NCBI GenBank assembly: GCA_963784995.1
Contig: CAWATZ010000007.1
Location: forward strand, 62,001 to 126,000
Direction: 5' to 3'
Source: CAWATZ01 sp963784995
GTDB taxonomy: Bacteria; Planctomycetota; Planctomycetia; Gemmatales; Gemmataceae
Length of the DNA: 64,000 nucleotides
Shown here: one piece after another, positions 51,612 to 59,642 of the stretch
Numbering within the stretch: the stretch's first letter is position 1
Layout: each line of letters opens with the position of its first letter
Made by a program: the position numbers and the translations under genes
Notes under the pieces: generated by a model
What the model saw: the letters and a program-made list of their open reading frames with translations, nothing else
Database searches by the model: none
Told to the model about the DNA's origin: nothing

Positions 51612-53039
51612 ATGAACGGCGTTGAGTTGCTCCGAGCAGTTGACATGCTCTATCGCGAAAAAGCGGTCTCCAAGGAGATCATTTTTTCCAACATCGAGAA
51701 GGCGGTCCGTCTGGCCATCCAGAAGCGCTACGAGGATGAGGAAGACATCGACGTGGCCATTGACCGGCAGACTGGCATGATCCATGCCAAGAAGGGCGAG
51801 ACGGTCATTCCCGTCGAGGACCTGGGGCGGATTGCGGCCGGGGCGGCCAAGCAGTTCATCATCCAGGGCATCAAGGAAGAGGAAAGCAACAGCGTCTTCC
51901 AGGTCTACAACGCCCAGAAGGGCGACCTGGTGACCGGCACCGTCCACCGCTTCGACGGCGGCGGGGCCACGGTGACGCTGGGCAAGGCCGAGGCCTTCCT
52001 GCCGCGCGGTGAGATGATCCCCGGCGAGACGGTCCACGCCGGCGAGCGGGTCAAGGCGGTGATCCTCGACGTCCGCAAGCAGGGCCATCGGGTCAAGATC
52101 ATCCTGTCGCGGACGCATCCGGACTTTGTCAAACGGCTGTTCGAGCAGGAGATCCCCGAGATCCAGGAGCAGACCATCATGATGAAGGCGATCGCGCGCG
52201 AGGCGGGCTATCGCACCAAGGTGGCCATCTCCAGCATCGACATGAAGGTCGATTGCGTCGGCGCCTGCGTCGGCGTGCGCGGCAGCCGGATCAAGAACAT
52301 CACCGAGGAGCTGGGCGGCGAACGGATCGACATTGTCCGCTGGAACGACGCCCTGCAGGTGCTGATCCCCAACGCCCTGCAGCCGGCCAGTATCGAGGAG
52401 GTGTTCATCTACCACCGCCTGGGCCGGGCCATTGTGCTGGTGAATGAAGACCAGCTGTCGCTGGCGATCGGCCGGCGCGGCCAGAACGTCCGGCTGGGCT
52501 CGAAGCTGGTGGGCATGGACATCGAGATCATGACCCACGACGAGCTGAACGAGGGCATCGAGCGCGCCGAGAACTGGTTCAAGGCGATCCCGGGCGTCAG
52601 CGACGAGATGGCCGAGGCGTTCATCGAGGAGGGCTTCCTCTCCTACGACGACCTGTACCTGAGCATGGAGGCGGCCGAGCTGGCGGAAATGACCGGACTG
52701 AGCGAGGAGGACGCCGAGGAGATCCTGATCTTCGCGGAGGAGCGTGCCCAGGAACTGGAACTGGAACCGAAGCCGGCCAAGGGCGGCAAGGGCGAGTCGG
52801 GGCGGACCTCGGTGGTGCCGGCCCGTCCCAGCCCGCAGGCCCAGGCGGTCAAGCTGCTGGGCGAGATCCCGGCCGAGCCGGCCGAGGTGAAACTGACCGC
52901 CGAGACAGTCTTCGGCCCCATCGAGGGCCGACCCGAGGAACCGGCCCTCGATCCGGCCCGGATCCTGGGCGACGTGCCCGCGCCGGTGGCGCCGGAGCCG
53001 CAACCCGAACCGGCCCCGACACCGGCTCCGGAGGAGTGA
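51612..53039 (+). CDS. nusA: Transcription termination/antitermination protein NusA
   Basis: A 475-residue RNA polymerase-binding factor. N-terminal domain (NGVELLRAVDMLYREKAVSK, VRLAIQKRYEDEEDIDVAID), S1 domain (KGDLVTGTVHRFDGGGATVT), and two KH domains with their G-x-x-G loops (VGACVGVRGSRIKNITEELG; LAIGRRGQNVRLGSKLVGMD). Conserved EEVFIYHRLGRAIVLVNEDQ connects them. The C-terminus holds one helix-hairpin-helix-like segment (FIEEGFLSYDDLYLSMEAAE, EMTGLSEEDAEEILIFAEER) and an acidic Pro/Glu tail. It is followed by infB, the classical nusA-infB order. GAGGTTCGAG lies upstream of ATG 51612. Confidence 0.95.
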   Translation: MNGVELLRAVDMLYREKAVSKEIIFSNIEKAVRLAIQKRYEDEEDIDVAIDRQTGMIHAKKGETVIPVEDLGRIAAGAAKQFIIQGIKEEESNSVFQVYNAQKGDLVTGTVHRFDGGGATVTLGKAEAFLPRGEMIPGETVHAGERVKAVILDVRKQGHRVKIILSRTHPDFVKRLFEQEIPEIQEQTIMMKAIAREAGYRTKVAISSIDMKVDCVGACVGVRGSRIKNITEELGGERIDIVRWNDALQVLIPNALQPASIEEVFIYHRLGRAIVLVNEDQLSLAIGRRGQNVRLGSKLVGMDIEIMTHDELNEGIERAENWFKAIPGVSDEMAEAFIEEGFLSYDDLYLSMEAAELAEMTGLSEEDAEEILIFAEERAQELELEPKPAKGGKGESGRTSVVPARPSPQAQAVKLLGEIPAEPAEVKLTAETVFGPIEGRPEEPALDPARILGDVPAPVAPEPQPEPAPTPAPEE

Positions 53040-53064
53040 TGGCTACTTCAGGGAGGCAGGTCCG

Positions 53065-53150
53065 CCGAGCCGCGCACGCAGCGCAGCGGAGTAAGCGGTC
53101 CTGCGGGTGCCCGAGGCCGCTTACTCCGCTGCGCTGCGTGCGCGGCTCGG
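53065..53150. repeat. Perfect inverted repeat between nusA and infB (34-bp arms)
   Basis: Arms 53065-53098 and 53117-53150 with an 18-base loop; the arm reads CCGAGCCGCGCACGCAGCGC followed by AGCGGAGTAAGCGG. It begins 25 bases after nusA and leaves about 130 bases of leader before infB. Confidence 0.93.
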
Positions 53151-53282
53151 CAGAGCGATTTGGACAGCAAAACCGGGAATCTCTTTTCCCACGGCCGAAC
53201 GTGGGTAGAATAACGTTAACGGCTCTTGATTGGACTCAGATACAACCAGGCAGACACGAGCAGTCAGCAGAGGGAGTTCCGC

Positions 53283-56200
53283 TTGCAAAAGGACAAAGTT
53301 CGCATTTACATTCTGGCCCGTGAGCTGAACATGGAGAGCAAGGACCTGCTCGACCTGTGCAAGGCCCACGGGATCGACGTGAAGAACCAGCTCAGCAGCG
53401 TGGAGCCGGAGCTGAAGGATGAGATCGTGGCCATGGTCAAGCGCGGCTCGGCCGGCTCGGCCAAGCCCACGGCCCTGCCTCCCATTCCGACCGTCACGGG
53501 CAAGCCCCCATCCCTGCCTGCCAAGCCTCCCGTGCTTCCCACCCCTGGCCACCGTCCGCTGCCGCGCGAGCCGGAACCCCAGCCCGCTAAAACCACGAGC
53601 CCTGCTGGTCCCGCCACTGGTGCCGGGACGGGCGCTCATCCTCCGGAGACTCTCAAAACCACTGTGACTGCCGCCACTCTCTCTCCCTCTGCCAAACCTG
53701 CCGAAATCCCCACGACTCGGCCGGTGGAACCGACCCCAGCCAGCCGTGCCCCGGAGCCCCCGGTCACGGCCAAGGCCGTCGAGCCGACGGCCCCCCGCAC
53801 CCCGGAAAAACCAGCCGAGCCGCCGGCCGCGGCCAAAGCGCCGGCCGAGCCGCCCGCTGCCAGCCAGCGCCCGGCCGAGGCCGTGCCGCCCGCGCCGGCG
53901 ACACCGTCCACAGGGAAAACCGAACCGCCCGCGCCACCCCGCCAGCCGGAACAACCGCAGCGCCGACCGGAGCAGGCCCCGCCGCCCCGACCGCCTCTGC
54001 ACGGCGGCAGCCCGGGCGGGGCCCGGGTCCGCGATCTTGGTGGCAGCGGCGGCAAACAGCCACAGCAAACAGGTGGCGGCCCCCGGGCCGGTGGTCCGGG
54101 CGTTCCCGCCGGCCAGGGCGGCCAGGGCGGGGGAGATCGCAGCCGGCATCGCACTCCCCGGCCTGGTGGTTTCTCGGGCGTTGCTCCCGCGCCGACTCCA
54201 CCCTCGAGCCTGCACAGGCCCAGGCAGGAAGCGAAGAAGCAGGACAAGCCCGCCGGCCCGACCAAGATCATGGACATCCCCACGGACGTGACTGGCCACG
54301 CCGCCGTTTCGGAGTTTATCCGCGACCGGCAGCAGACCCCAGCCAAGCCCGGAGGGGCCGTCCCTTCCCTCCCCGACGTGCCGGAGGAAGACGACGAGGA
54401 GGGCGGCAAGAAGAAGCCCGGGGTCAAGCGCAAACCCGGTGAAGTGGCCGGCCGCGACGCCCGCCGGGTGGAGCGGAACGAGCGCCAGCAGAAGCGCAAG
54501 GCCGTCGGTTCCGTGGATGAGGTCGCCTTGCGCCGCGGCCAGGTGGCCCTGCTCGACGAGGAGGATCAGCCGAAGCTGAAGAAGCTGCACAGGAAAAAGA
54601 AGCCGCTGCCGACCGAGAAGCGCAAGGGCAAGGTGCCGATCGAGCTGCCGATCACCGTGCGTTCCCTCTCGGAGGCGATGGGCGTGCGGATCAACGAGCT
54701 GCTGGGGAAACTGCTGACCCAGGGGGTCGCCAACCTCAACATCAACTCCATCCTCGATCCCGAATTGGCCGTGCTGCTCGCTTCCGAGAACGGCTGCGAG
54801 CTGGAGATCAAGCGGCCGCCCGACGCCGAGGAGCGCTTGTTGGCCCGTCTCAAAGAGCCGGATCAGCCCGAGGACCTGCAGCCGCGGGCGCCGATCGTGA
54901 CCATCATGGGCCACGTCGATCACGGCAAGACCTCGCTGCTGGACAAGATCCGCCAGAGCAACGTGGTGGCCACCGAGGCGGGCGGCATCACCCAGGTGAT
55001 CCGGGCCTGGCGCGTCGAGCACGACGGCCAGCCGATCACCTTCCTGGACACGCCCGGCCACGAGGCCTTCACCAAGATGCGGGCCCGCGGCGCCAACGTC
55101 ACCGACATCGCCGTCATCGTCGTGGCGGCCGACGACGGCGTCATGCCCCAGACCGAGGAGGCGATCGCGCACGCCAAGGCGGCCGAGGTGGCCATCGTGG
55201 TGGCCATCAACAAGGTTGATCTGCCCAACGCCAACCTGCGCAAGACGGAGCAGCAGCTCTACGGCCTGGGCCTGATCCCCGACAACATGGGCGGCGACGT
55301 GCCCTTCGTGCAGACCAGCGCCGTCACCGGCAAGGGGATCGACAACTTGCTGGCCAACCTCCTGGCGGTGGCCGAGGTGATGGAGTTGAAGGCCAATCCG
55401 AACAAGCCGGCGAGCGGCACCTGTCTGGAAGCGAACCTGAGCGAGGGCGAGGGCGTGCTGGCCACCCTGCTGGTCCGGGATGGCACCCTCCACCGGGGCG
55501 ACGTGATCCTCTGCGGTGCCAGCTATGGGCGCGTCCGGGCCATGTACGATGACCTGGGCCGGCCCATCCAGCAAGCCGGGCCGACCGTGCCGGTGCGCAT
55601 CACCGGCCTGGACTTCGTTCCCAACGCGGACGATCCGTTCGTGCTCGTGGACGACCTGGCGGTGGCCCGCGAGATCGCCGAGAAGCGACGCGGCAGGCTG
55701 GCCGAGGCCGCCCAGTCCCGGCGCGGACTGGTCACCTCGGAGGGACTGCTGGGCAGCCTCAAGGAGCAGAAGGTCACCGAGCTGAAGGTCATCCTCAAGG
55801 CCGAGGCCCGCGGCTCGATCGAAGCCATCCGCAAGGAGCTGGAGAAGCTGCACCACGAGGAAGTGCGTGTCCGGCTGCTGTACACGGCGGTCGGCGGCAT
55901 CACCGAGTCCGACGTGCAGCTGGCCCTGACCTCGCCGTCTGATTCTTTGATCCTCGGCTTCAACGTCGTTCCCGACGAGAAGGCCCGCGCCCTGGCCGAG
56001 GAGAAGGGCATCGAAATCCGGCAGTACAACATCATTTACAACCTCACCGACGACATCCGCTCGGCCCTGGAGGGCAAGCTGAAGCCGCGCGAGGAGGTCG
56101 TGCATCTGGGTCGGGCCCTGGTCCGGGAGATCTTCAAGATCAGCCGGGTGGGCACCATCGCCGGCTGCTACGTCACCCAGGGCGTCATCGAGCGCTCGGC

Positions 56201-56417
56201 CAAGATCCGCCTGATCCGCGCCGGCGTGGTTGTCTATCCGCCGCCGGAGCGCACCGCCAGTCTGGAATCGCTGAAGCGCTTCAAGGAGGACGTCCGCGAG
56301 GTCCGCGAGGGCTTCGAGTGCGGTATGAAGATTGCCGGCTATGACGACGTCAAGGTCGATGACGTCATCGAGGCGTACCGGATCGAGCAGGTGCAGCGCA
56401 CCCTGTCCAGCGATTGA
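53283..56417 (+). CDS. infB: Translation initiation factor IF-2
   Basis: A 1044-residue GTPase that places fMet-tRNA on the 30S subunit. TTG 53283 is chosen because AGAGGGAG lies 6 bases upstream and the conserved IF2_N domain starts there (KVRIYILARELNMESKDLLD, LCKAHGIDVKNQLSSVEPEL). A very long Pro/Ala-rich, low-complexity linker follows (about 60-420), then a second IF2_N-like segment (ITVRSLSEAMGVRINELLGK). The G domain begins near residue 540 with G1 GHVDHGKTS, G2 region AGGITQV, G3 DTPGHEAF and G4 NKVD. Domains II-IV (LLVRDGTLHRGDVILCG; GSIEAIRKELEKL; FKISRVGTIAGCYVTQGVIE) complete it. Linker length is at the long end for the family. Confidence 0.95.
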   Translation: MQKDKVRIYILARELNMESKDLLDLCKAHGIDVKNQLSSVEPELKDEIVAMVKRGSAGSAKPTALPPIPTVTGKPPSLPAKPPVLPTPGHRPLPREPEPQPAKTTSPAGPATGAGTGAHPPETLKTTVTAATLSPSAKPAEIPTTRPVEPTPASRAPEPPVTAKAVEPTAPRTPEKPAEPPAAAKAPAEPPAASQRPAEAVPPAPATPSTGKTEPPAPPRQPEQPQRRPEQAPPPRPPLHGGSPGGARVRDLGGSGGKQPQQTGGGPRAGGPGVPAGQGGQGGGDRSRHRTPRPGGFSGVAPAPTPPSSLHRPRQEAKKQDKPAGPTKIMDIPTDVTGHAAVSEFIRDRQQTPAKPGGAVPSLPDVPEEDDEEGGKKKPGVKRKPGEVAGRDARRVERNERQQKRKAVGSVDEVALRRGQVALLDEEDQPKLKKLHRKKKPLPTEKRKGKVPIELPITVRSLSEAMGVRINELLGKLLTQGVANLNINSILDPELAVLLASENGCELEIKRPPDAEERLLARLKEPDQPEDLQPRAPIVTIMGHVDHGKTSLLDKIRQSNVVATEAGGITQVIRAWRVEHDGQPITFLDTPGHEAFTKMRARGANVTDIAVIVVAADDGVMPQTEEAIAHAKAAEVAIVVAINKVDLPNANLRKTEQQLYGLGLIPDNMGGDVPFVQTSAVTGKGIDNLLANLLAVAEVMELKANPNKPASGTCLEANLSEGEGVLATLLVRDGTLHRGDVILCGASYGRVRAMYDDLGRPIQQAGPTVPVRITGLDFVPNADDPFVLVDDLAVAREIAEKRRGRLAEAAQSRRGLVTSEGLLGSLKEQKVTELKVILKAEARGSIEAIRKELEKLHHEEVRVRLLYTAVGGITESDVQLALTSPSDSLILGFNVVPDEKARALAEEKGIEIRQYNIIYNLTDDIRSALEGKLKPREEVVHLGRALVREIFKISRVGTIAGCYVTQGVIERSAKIRLIRAGVVVYPPPERTASLESLKRFKEDVREVREGFECGMKIAGYDDVKVDDVIEAYRIEQVQRTLSSD

Positions 56418-56426
56418 CGTTGCTTC

Positions 56427-56477
56427 AGCCGCTTGCGGCTTAGCGGAGCAAGACGTTGCGCTAAGCCGCAAGCGGCT
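56427..56477. repeat. Perfect inverted repeat between infB and ylxP (19-bp arms)
   Basis: AGCCGCTTGCGGCTTAGCG (56427-56445) and its exact complement (56459-56477) around a 13-base loop, starting 10 bases after the infB stop. Confidence 0.92.
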
Positions 56478-56511
56478 ATTGCTCACCCACCCCTTGCGGG
56501 TACGCATCACC

Positions 56512-56790
56512 ATGATAGTCGGCACCTTGCGAGTTCGTCTGCTGGTGCGGGAGTCCCGGAGTCTGAAGGACAAACGGCAAGTGGTCCGCAGCATCAAAGA
56601 TCGACTGCGGCATGCCTACAATGTCTCGGTGGCCGAGGTGGACGCGGAGGACCATCGCCAGCTGGCCGTGCTGGGCGTCGCCCTGGTGGGCAACGAAGTC
56701 CAGCACGTGAAGCGGTGCCTGGAACAGATCGTGACCGGGCTGCGAGGTCATCCGGTAGCCGAGTTCCTGGGCCACGAGATCGAGGTTTGA
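56512..56790 (+). CDS. ylxP: DUF503 family protein YlxP
   Basis: A 92-residue protein beginning MIVGTLRVRLLVRESRSLKD, then KRQVVRSIKDRLRHAYNVSV and AEVDAEDHRQLAVLGVALVG: the complete DUF503 fold, with L-R-V-x-L-x-x-x-x-S-R-S-L-K-D-K-R and V-S-V-A-E-V/D. Length is normal (about 92). In many bacteria it lies exactly here, between infB and rbfA, and is linked to ribosome assembly or translation, without a proven activity. Start ATG 56512 has no strong ribosome-binding site, so translation may depend on the upstream hairpin or coupling. Confidence 0.9.
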   Translation: MIVGTLRVRLLVRESRSLKDKRQVVRSIKDRLRHAYNVSVAEVDAEDHRQLAVLGVALVGNEVQHVKRCLEQIVTGLRGHPVAEFLGHEIEV

Positions 56791-56873
56791 GACACACTTG
56801 TTGTGGCATGGTCTCCTGACCATGCCACGGACCGGTGGCACGGTCGGAGACCGTGCCACAACGAGGTTTGAGA
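56781..56873. repeat. Two hairpins bounded by a 12-base direct repeat
   Basis: CGAGGTTTGAGA occurs at 56781-56792 (the ylxP stop region) and again at 56862-56873, just before rbfA. Between them lie two similar hairpins: GTGGCATGGTC (56803-56813 with 56818-56828) and GTGGCACGGTC (56835-56845 with 56849-56859). The layout resembles an inserted element with duplicated target. Confidence 0.8.
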
Positions 56874-56879
56874 GACAGC

Positions 56880-57419
56880 ATGAAGACGCACCGTCTGGCA
56901 CGGGTATCCGAGGTGATTCGCGAGGTCGCCAGTGAGACGATCCTGTTCGAGCTGCGCGATCCCCGCGTCAAAATGGTCACGGTGACCCGGGCCGAGGTTT
57001 CCGGCGACCTGCAGCACGCCAAGGTCTACGTGTCCATCATGGGCACGGAGAAGGAACAGAAGCTGACCCTGCACGGGCTGCGCCACGCCACGGGGTTCAT
57101 TCAATCCCGGCTGGCCTCCCGCTTGCAGACGCGCTTCACCCCGGTGCTCCAGTTCGTCCTGGACGAGGGAGTGAAAAAGAGCATCGAGATGACCCGGCTC
57201 ATCAACGAAGCTCTGGGGACGCCCCCGCCTGGCGCAGCCCAGGAGAGCGAAACGCCCGACAGCAGGGAACAGGAGGAGGTGGGGGAGGGAGAATCGCACC
57301 CCGCCCCTCAAGGAGAAGAACCGGCCGGAGAGGGAACTCCAGCGCCTCAGCCGGCCGGCTCCTCTGATGGACTGGAGGAACCGCCTCTTGGTCATTCGTC
57401 AAAGGGCAGCGCAGGCTAA
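56880..57419 (+). CDS. rbfA: 30S ribosome-binding factor RbfA
   Basis: A 179-residue protein; ATG 56880. The first 115 residues are a complete RbfA KH-type domain (HRLARVSEVIREVASETILF, ELRDPRVKMVTVTRAEVSGD, LQHAKVYVSIMGTEKEQKLT, LRHATGFIQSRLASRLQTRF, TPVLQFVLDEGVKKSIEMTR), which helps 16S 5'-end maturation and cold adaptation. The remaining 60 residues are an acidic Pro/Glu-rich tail, longer than in most homologues. It ends the nusA-infB-ylxP-rbfA group; truB, which often follows, is absent here. The last codons form part of a long palindrome. Confidence 0.93.
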   Translation: MKTHRLARVSEVIREVASETILFELRDPRVKMVTVTRAEVSGDLQHAKVYVSIMGTEKEQKLTLHGLRHATGFIQSRLASRLQTRFTPVLQFVLDEGVKKSIEMTRLINEALGTPPPGAAQESETPDSREQEEVGEGESHPAPQGEEPAGEGTPAPQPAGSSDGLEEPPLGHSSKGSAG

Positions 57420-57504
57420 AGCCTGCGGCTACCAAGGCCGTGGTTCTCGTAGCCGCAGGCTTTAGCCTGCGTCTTGTGGACCTGACTCTAAATGACGAAT
57501 GACC
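57390..57504. repeat. Nested inverted repeat over the rbfA end (23-bp inner, 12-bp outer arms)
   Basis: Inner arms 57410-57432 and 57449-57471 are perfect (core GCAGGCTAAAGCCTGC); outer arms GGTCATTCGTCA (57390-57401) and TGACGAATGACC (57493-57504) also match exactly. The left arms lie inside the last codons of rbfA. Confidence 0.92.
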
Positions 57505-57539
57505 GGGGGCCATCACAAGAATGGAGTGATTTACCAGAC

Positions 57540-58268
57540 ATGCCGACCACCGTCGTCAAGCAACGGCTTGTCAGCCAGCTGCTGTCCGCGTGGCGCAAGG
57601 CCGCCGAGAGCAAGCCGGAGGAGCGACCCGTTCTAGAGCAGTTCGTCTACGGCATCTGCCGGGAGAACGCCACGCCGGAACAGGCCGACCAGGCCTACCG
57701 CTATCTGCGCGAGAAGTTTTTCGACTGGAACGAGATCCGTGTCAGCTCGGTGCGCGAGCTGGAAGAGGCCTTCGAGGGCATGCCCCAGGCCGAGCTGCGC
57801 GGCCAGCGGATCATCTCGTTCTTGCAAGAGGTCTTCGAGAAAGAGTTTTCCTTTGAGCTGGAAGACCTGGGCAAGAAGGGACTCAAGAACGCCGCCAAGG
57901 GCCTGAGCCGCTACCAGGCGTCCAACGACTACGTCGCCTCCTGGGTGGTGCAGCGCTCCCTGGGCGGCCACGCCCTCCCGCTGGACTCGGCGACGCTGCG
58001 CTGCGTCCGCCGGCTGGGCCTGATCGACGGCGGCGTCGAGGACCTGGAAGCCGCCCGCGCCAGCCTGGAGCATCTGGTTCCGAAGGCCAAGGGCCCGCAG
58101 GCGACGGACAATCTGAGCCTGATCGCCCTGGAACACTGTCACGAGGAAGGGCCCCGTTGCTCCTCCTGCCCGATGGCCAGCGAGTGTTCCTACGCCCAGG
58201 AACACGGAGTCGAAAGCGTCCCGGTGGCGGCTTCCTCCGGCCGGGCGCATCGACCCAAGCCACGCTAG
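57540..58268 (+). CDS. Endonuclease III-like (HhH-GPD) 4Fe-4S protein, divergent
   Basis: A 242-residue protein; ATG 57540 preferred because the earlier in-frame ATG (57492) lies in the palindrome. The C-terminus has a perfect iron-sulfur motif of the Nth/MutY type: C-HEEGPR-C-SS-C-PMASE-C (spacing 6-2-5). Before it, ELRGQRIISFLQEVFEKEFS, GLKNAAKGLSRYQASNDYVA and LPLDSATLRCVRRLGLIDGG follow the HhH-GPD layout: the catalytic Asp is kept (L-D-S-A-T), but the hairpin G-x-G-x-x-T/K-A of Endo III is replaced and the catalytic Lys is not evident. It may be a glycosylase without lyase activity or a DNA-structure binder. Confidence 0.75.
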   Translation: MPTTVVKQRLVSQLLSAWRKAAESKPEERPVLEQFVYGICRENATPEQADQAYRYLREKFFDWNEIRVSSVRELEEAFEGMPQAELRGQRIISFLQEVFEKEFSFELEDLGKKGLKNAAKGLSRYQASNDYVASWVVQRSLGGHALPLDSATLRCVRRLGLIDGGVEDLEAARASLEHLVPKAKGPQATDNLSLIALEHCHEEGPRCSSCPMASECSYAQEHGVESVPVAASSGRAHRPKPR

Positions 58269-58275
58269 GACAGGA

Positions 58276-58350
58276 GTCAGGAGTCAGGGGTCAGGAGTCA
58301 GAAGTCGGTGCCGCTTTCTGACCCCTGACTCCTGACCCCTGACTCCTGAC
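58276..58350. repeat. Inverted repeat built of tandem GGAGTCAG-type units (26-bp arms)
   Basis: Arms 58276-58301 and 58325-58350 are exact complements; each arm is itself made of direct repeats of GTCAGGAGTCAGGG. It fills the gap between the endonuclease-III-like gene and the next start. Confidence 0.9.
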
Positions 58351-58363
58351 GAAGAGGTGAGTC

Positions 58364-59500
58364 GTGATCAGCCTGATCTGCAACTCCTGCGGCCGAAAAC
58401 TGCAGATCCGTGACGAGTTTGCCGGACAGACGGGTCAATGTCCCGCCTGCGGCTCGACCCTGGACATTCCCGCACCGGAACCCAGTCTGGTGGAGCCGGC
58501 CCCGCTGACCAGTGTCGCCCGGGAACTGGTCGTCGAGCAGCCGGAGCGGCCGCAGCCGGTGTCCGCCCCGGCCGAACCTCCCTCCGAATCCGACGAGCCG
58601 TTGCTGAACCACGGCGGCGGCGCCCTGCCAGGCGAGGCCGACTTCTTTGTTCCCGTGCCCGAGGAGATCGGCCCGCTGCGCAGCGCCCACACGAGCCTGC
58701 TCAAGTACCAGCAGCCCAAACCGCTGTCGGGCCGGCTCCTGGGCGGTGTGGCCGTGGCTGCCGTGGGCGTCGCCGTGGGGCTGGCGATCGTGGTCTTCGC
58801 GGAAGTCCATTCCGAGTTCTGGCGCGGCTTCTGGCCGATCGCCCTGGGCCTGGCCGGCTTTGTCCTGGTTCTGGCCCTGACCGGCTTCTCGCACTCTTGC
58901 ACTTACGTCGGCCGGGATGGCGTCGGCCGCTATCTCTGTTCCGGCTCCCGCGATAACCTGACGAGCCAGGAAGTGTTCCGCTTCCGGGACGCCACCGACC
59001 TGCGCACCTCCACCACCTTGCGCTACACCAACGGCGTCTATCAGAACACCACCTACACCTACACCTGGAGCGACATTGGCGGCCGGACACGCTACGTCAT
59101 CACCGGCTCGCACAACAGCGAGGCCGGCAATCCTTCTTCCGACGACCAGTACCACTACGCCAAGGCCGCCGAGATCGCCTGGACGATCTACCTGTTCGAG
59201 GCGGCCTACCGCCAGCTGGAGCTGGGCAGCACGGTCCTGTTCAACCTGACCGGAGGCCAGTGGATTCGCCTGGGGAATGGAGTGATCATCTTTGGCATGG
59301 CCGGAGAGCCGGAGGAATGGCGGACCGACGAGGTGCGCGGCGCCACCATCGAGAAGGGCACGGTCAAGATCATGCGAAGCGACGCCAGGGAGGGTTGGTT
59401 CTCGTCGTCGGGATTGTACAAGTTCTCGTTCGACCAGCTGGCCAATGCCCAGCTGTTCTTCCACATGCTGGAAAAGGTCGTCGGCGTTCCGGTGAATTGA
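58364..59500 (+). CDS. Zinc-ribbon membrane protein of unknown function
   Basis: A 378-residue protein; GTG 58364 with GAGG 6 bases upstream. It begins with a zinc ribbon (CNSCGRKLQIRDEFAGQTGQ then CPAC), a Pro/Glu-rich linker, and two membrane segments (LLGGVAVAAVGVAVGLAIVV; FWPIALGLAGFVLVLALTGF). The C-terminal 200 residues are beta-rich and Tyr/Thr-rich (CTYVGRDGVGRYLCSGSRDN, YTNGVYQNTTYTYTWSDIGG, FEAAYRQLELGSTVLFNLTG), which resembles the DUF6585-type membrane-associated PH-like region. With an even number of membrane segments, ribbon and C-terminus should both be cytosolic. Function unknown. Confidence 0.72.
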   Translation: MISLICNSCGRKLQIRDEFAGQTGQCPACGSTLDIPAPEPSLVEPAPLTSVARELVVEQPERPQPVSAPAEPPSESDEPLLNHGGGALPGEADFFVPVPEEIGPLRSAHTSLLKYQQPKPLSGRLLGGVAVAAVGVAVGLAIVVFAEVHSEFWRGFWPIALGLAGFVLVLALTGFSHSCTYVGRDGVGRYLCSGSRDNLTSQEVFRFRDATDLRTSTTLRYTNGVYQNTTYTYTWSDIGGRTRYVITGSHNSEAGNPSSDDQYHYAKAAEIAWTIYLFEAAYRQLELGSTVLFNLTGGQWIRLGNGVIIFGMAGEPEEWRTDEVRGATIEKGTVKIMRSDAREGWFSSSGLYKFSFDQLANAQLFFHMLEKVVGVPVN

Positions 59501-59518
59501 CCCCGTGTTGGCGCAACA

Positions 59519-59606
59519 AGATCGGTCAGGCGAGCGGCGCGGCGTCAGCCCGCTGGTAAGGGCTCCTACCGGCGGGCTGACGCCGCGCCGCTCGCCTGAC
59601 CGATCT
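59519..59606. repeat. Inverted repeat, family member 3 (40-bp arms)
   Basis: Arms 59519-59558 and 59567-59606 with one mismatch and an 8-base loop. Contains the same GGCGAGCGGCGCGGCGT core as 17135-17205 and 31989-32059, extended outward by AGATCGGTCA/TGACCGATCT. It sits between convergent genes. Confidence 0.93.
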
Positions 59607-59642
59607 GGCTCAGCAAATGCAATTAGCCGCAAGCTTGAGCCC

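Noticed and set aside
53121..56597. 1158-codon minus-strand open frame opposite infB
   Set aside because: Low-complexity shadow frame of infB, with no domain, no promoter and no ribosome-binding site.
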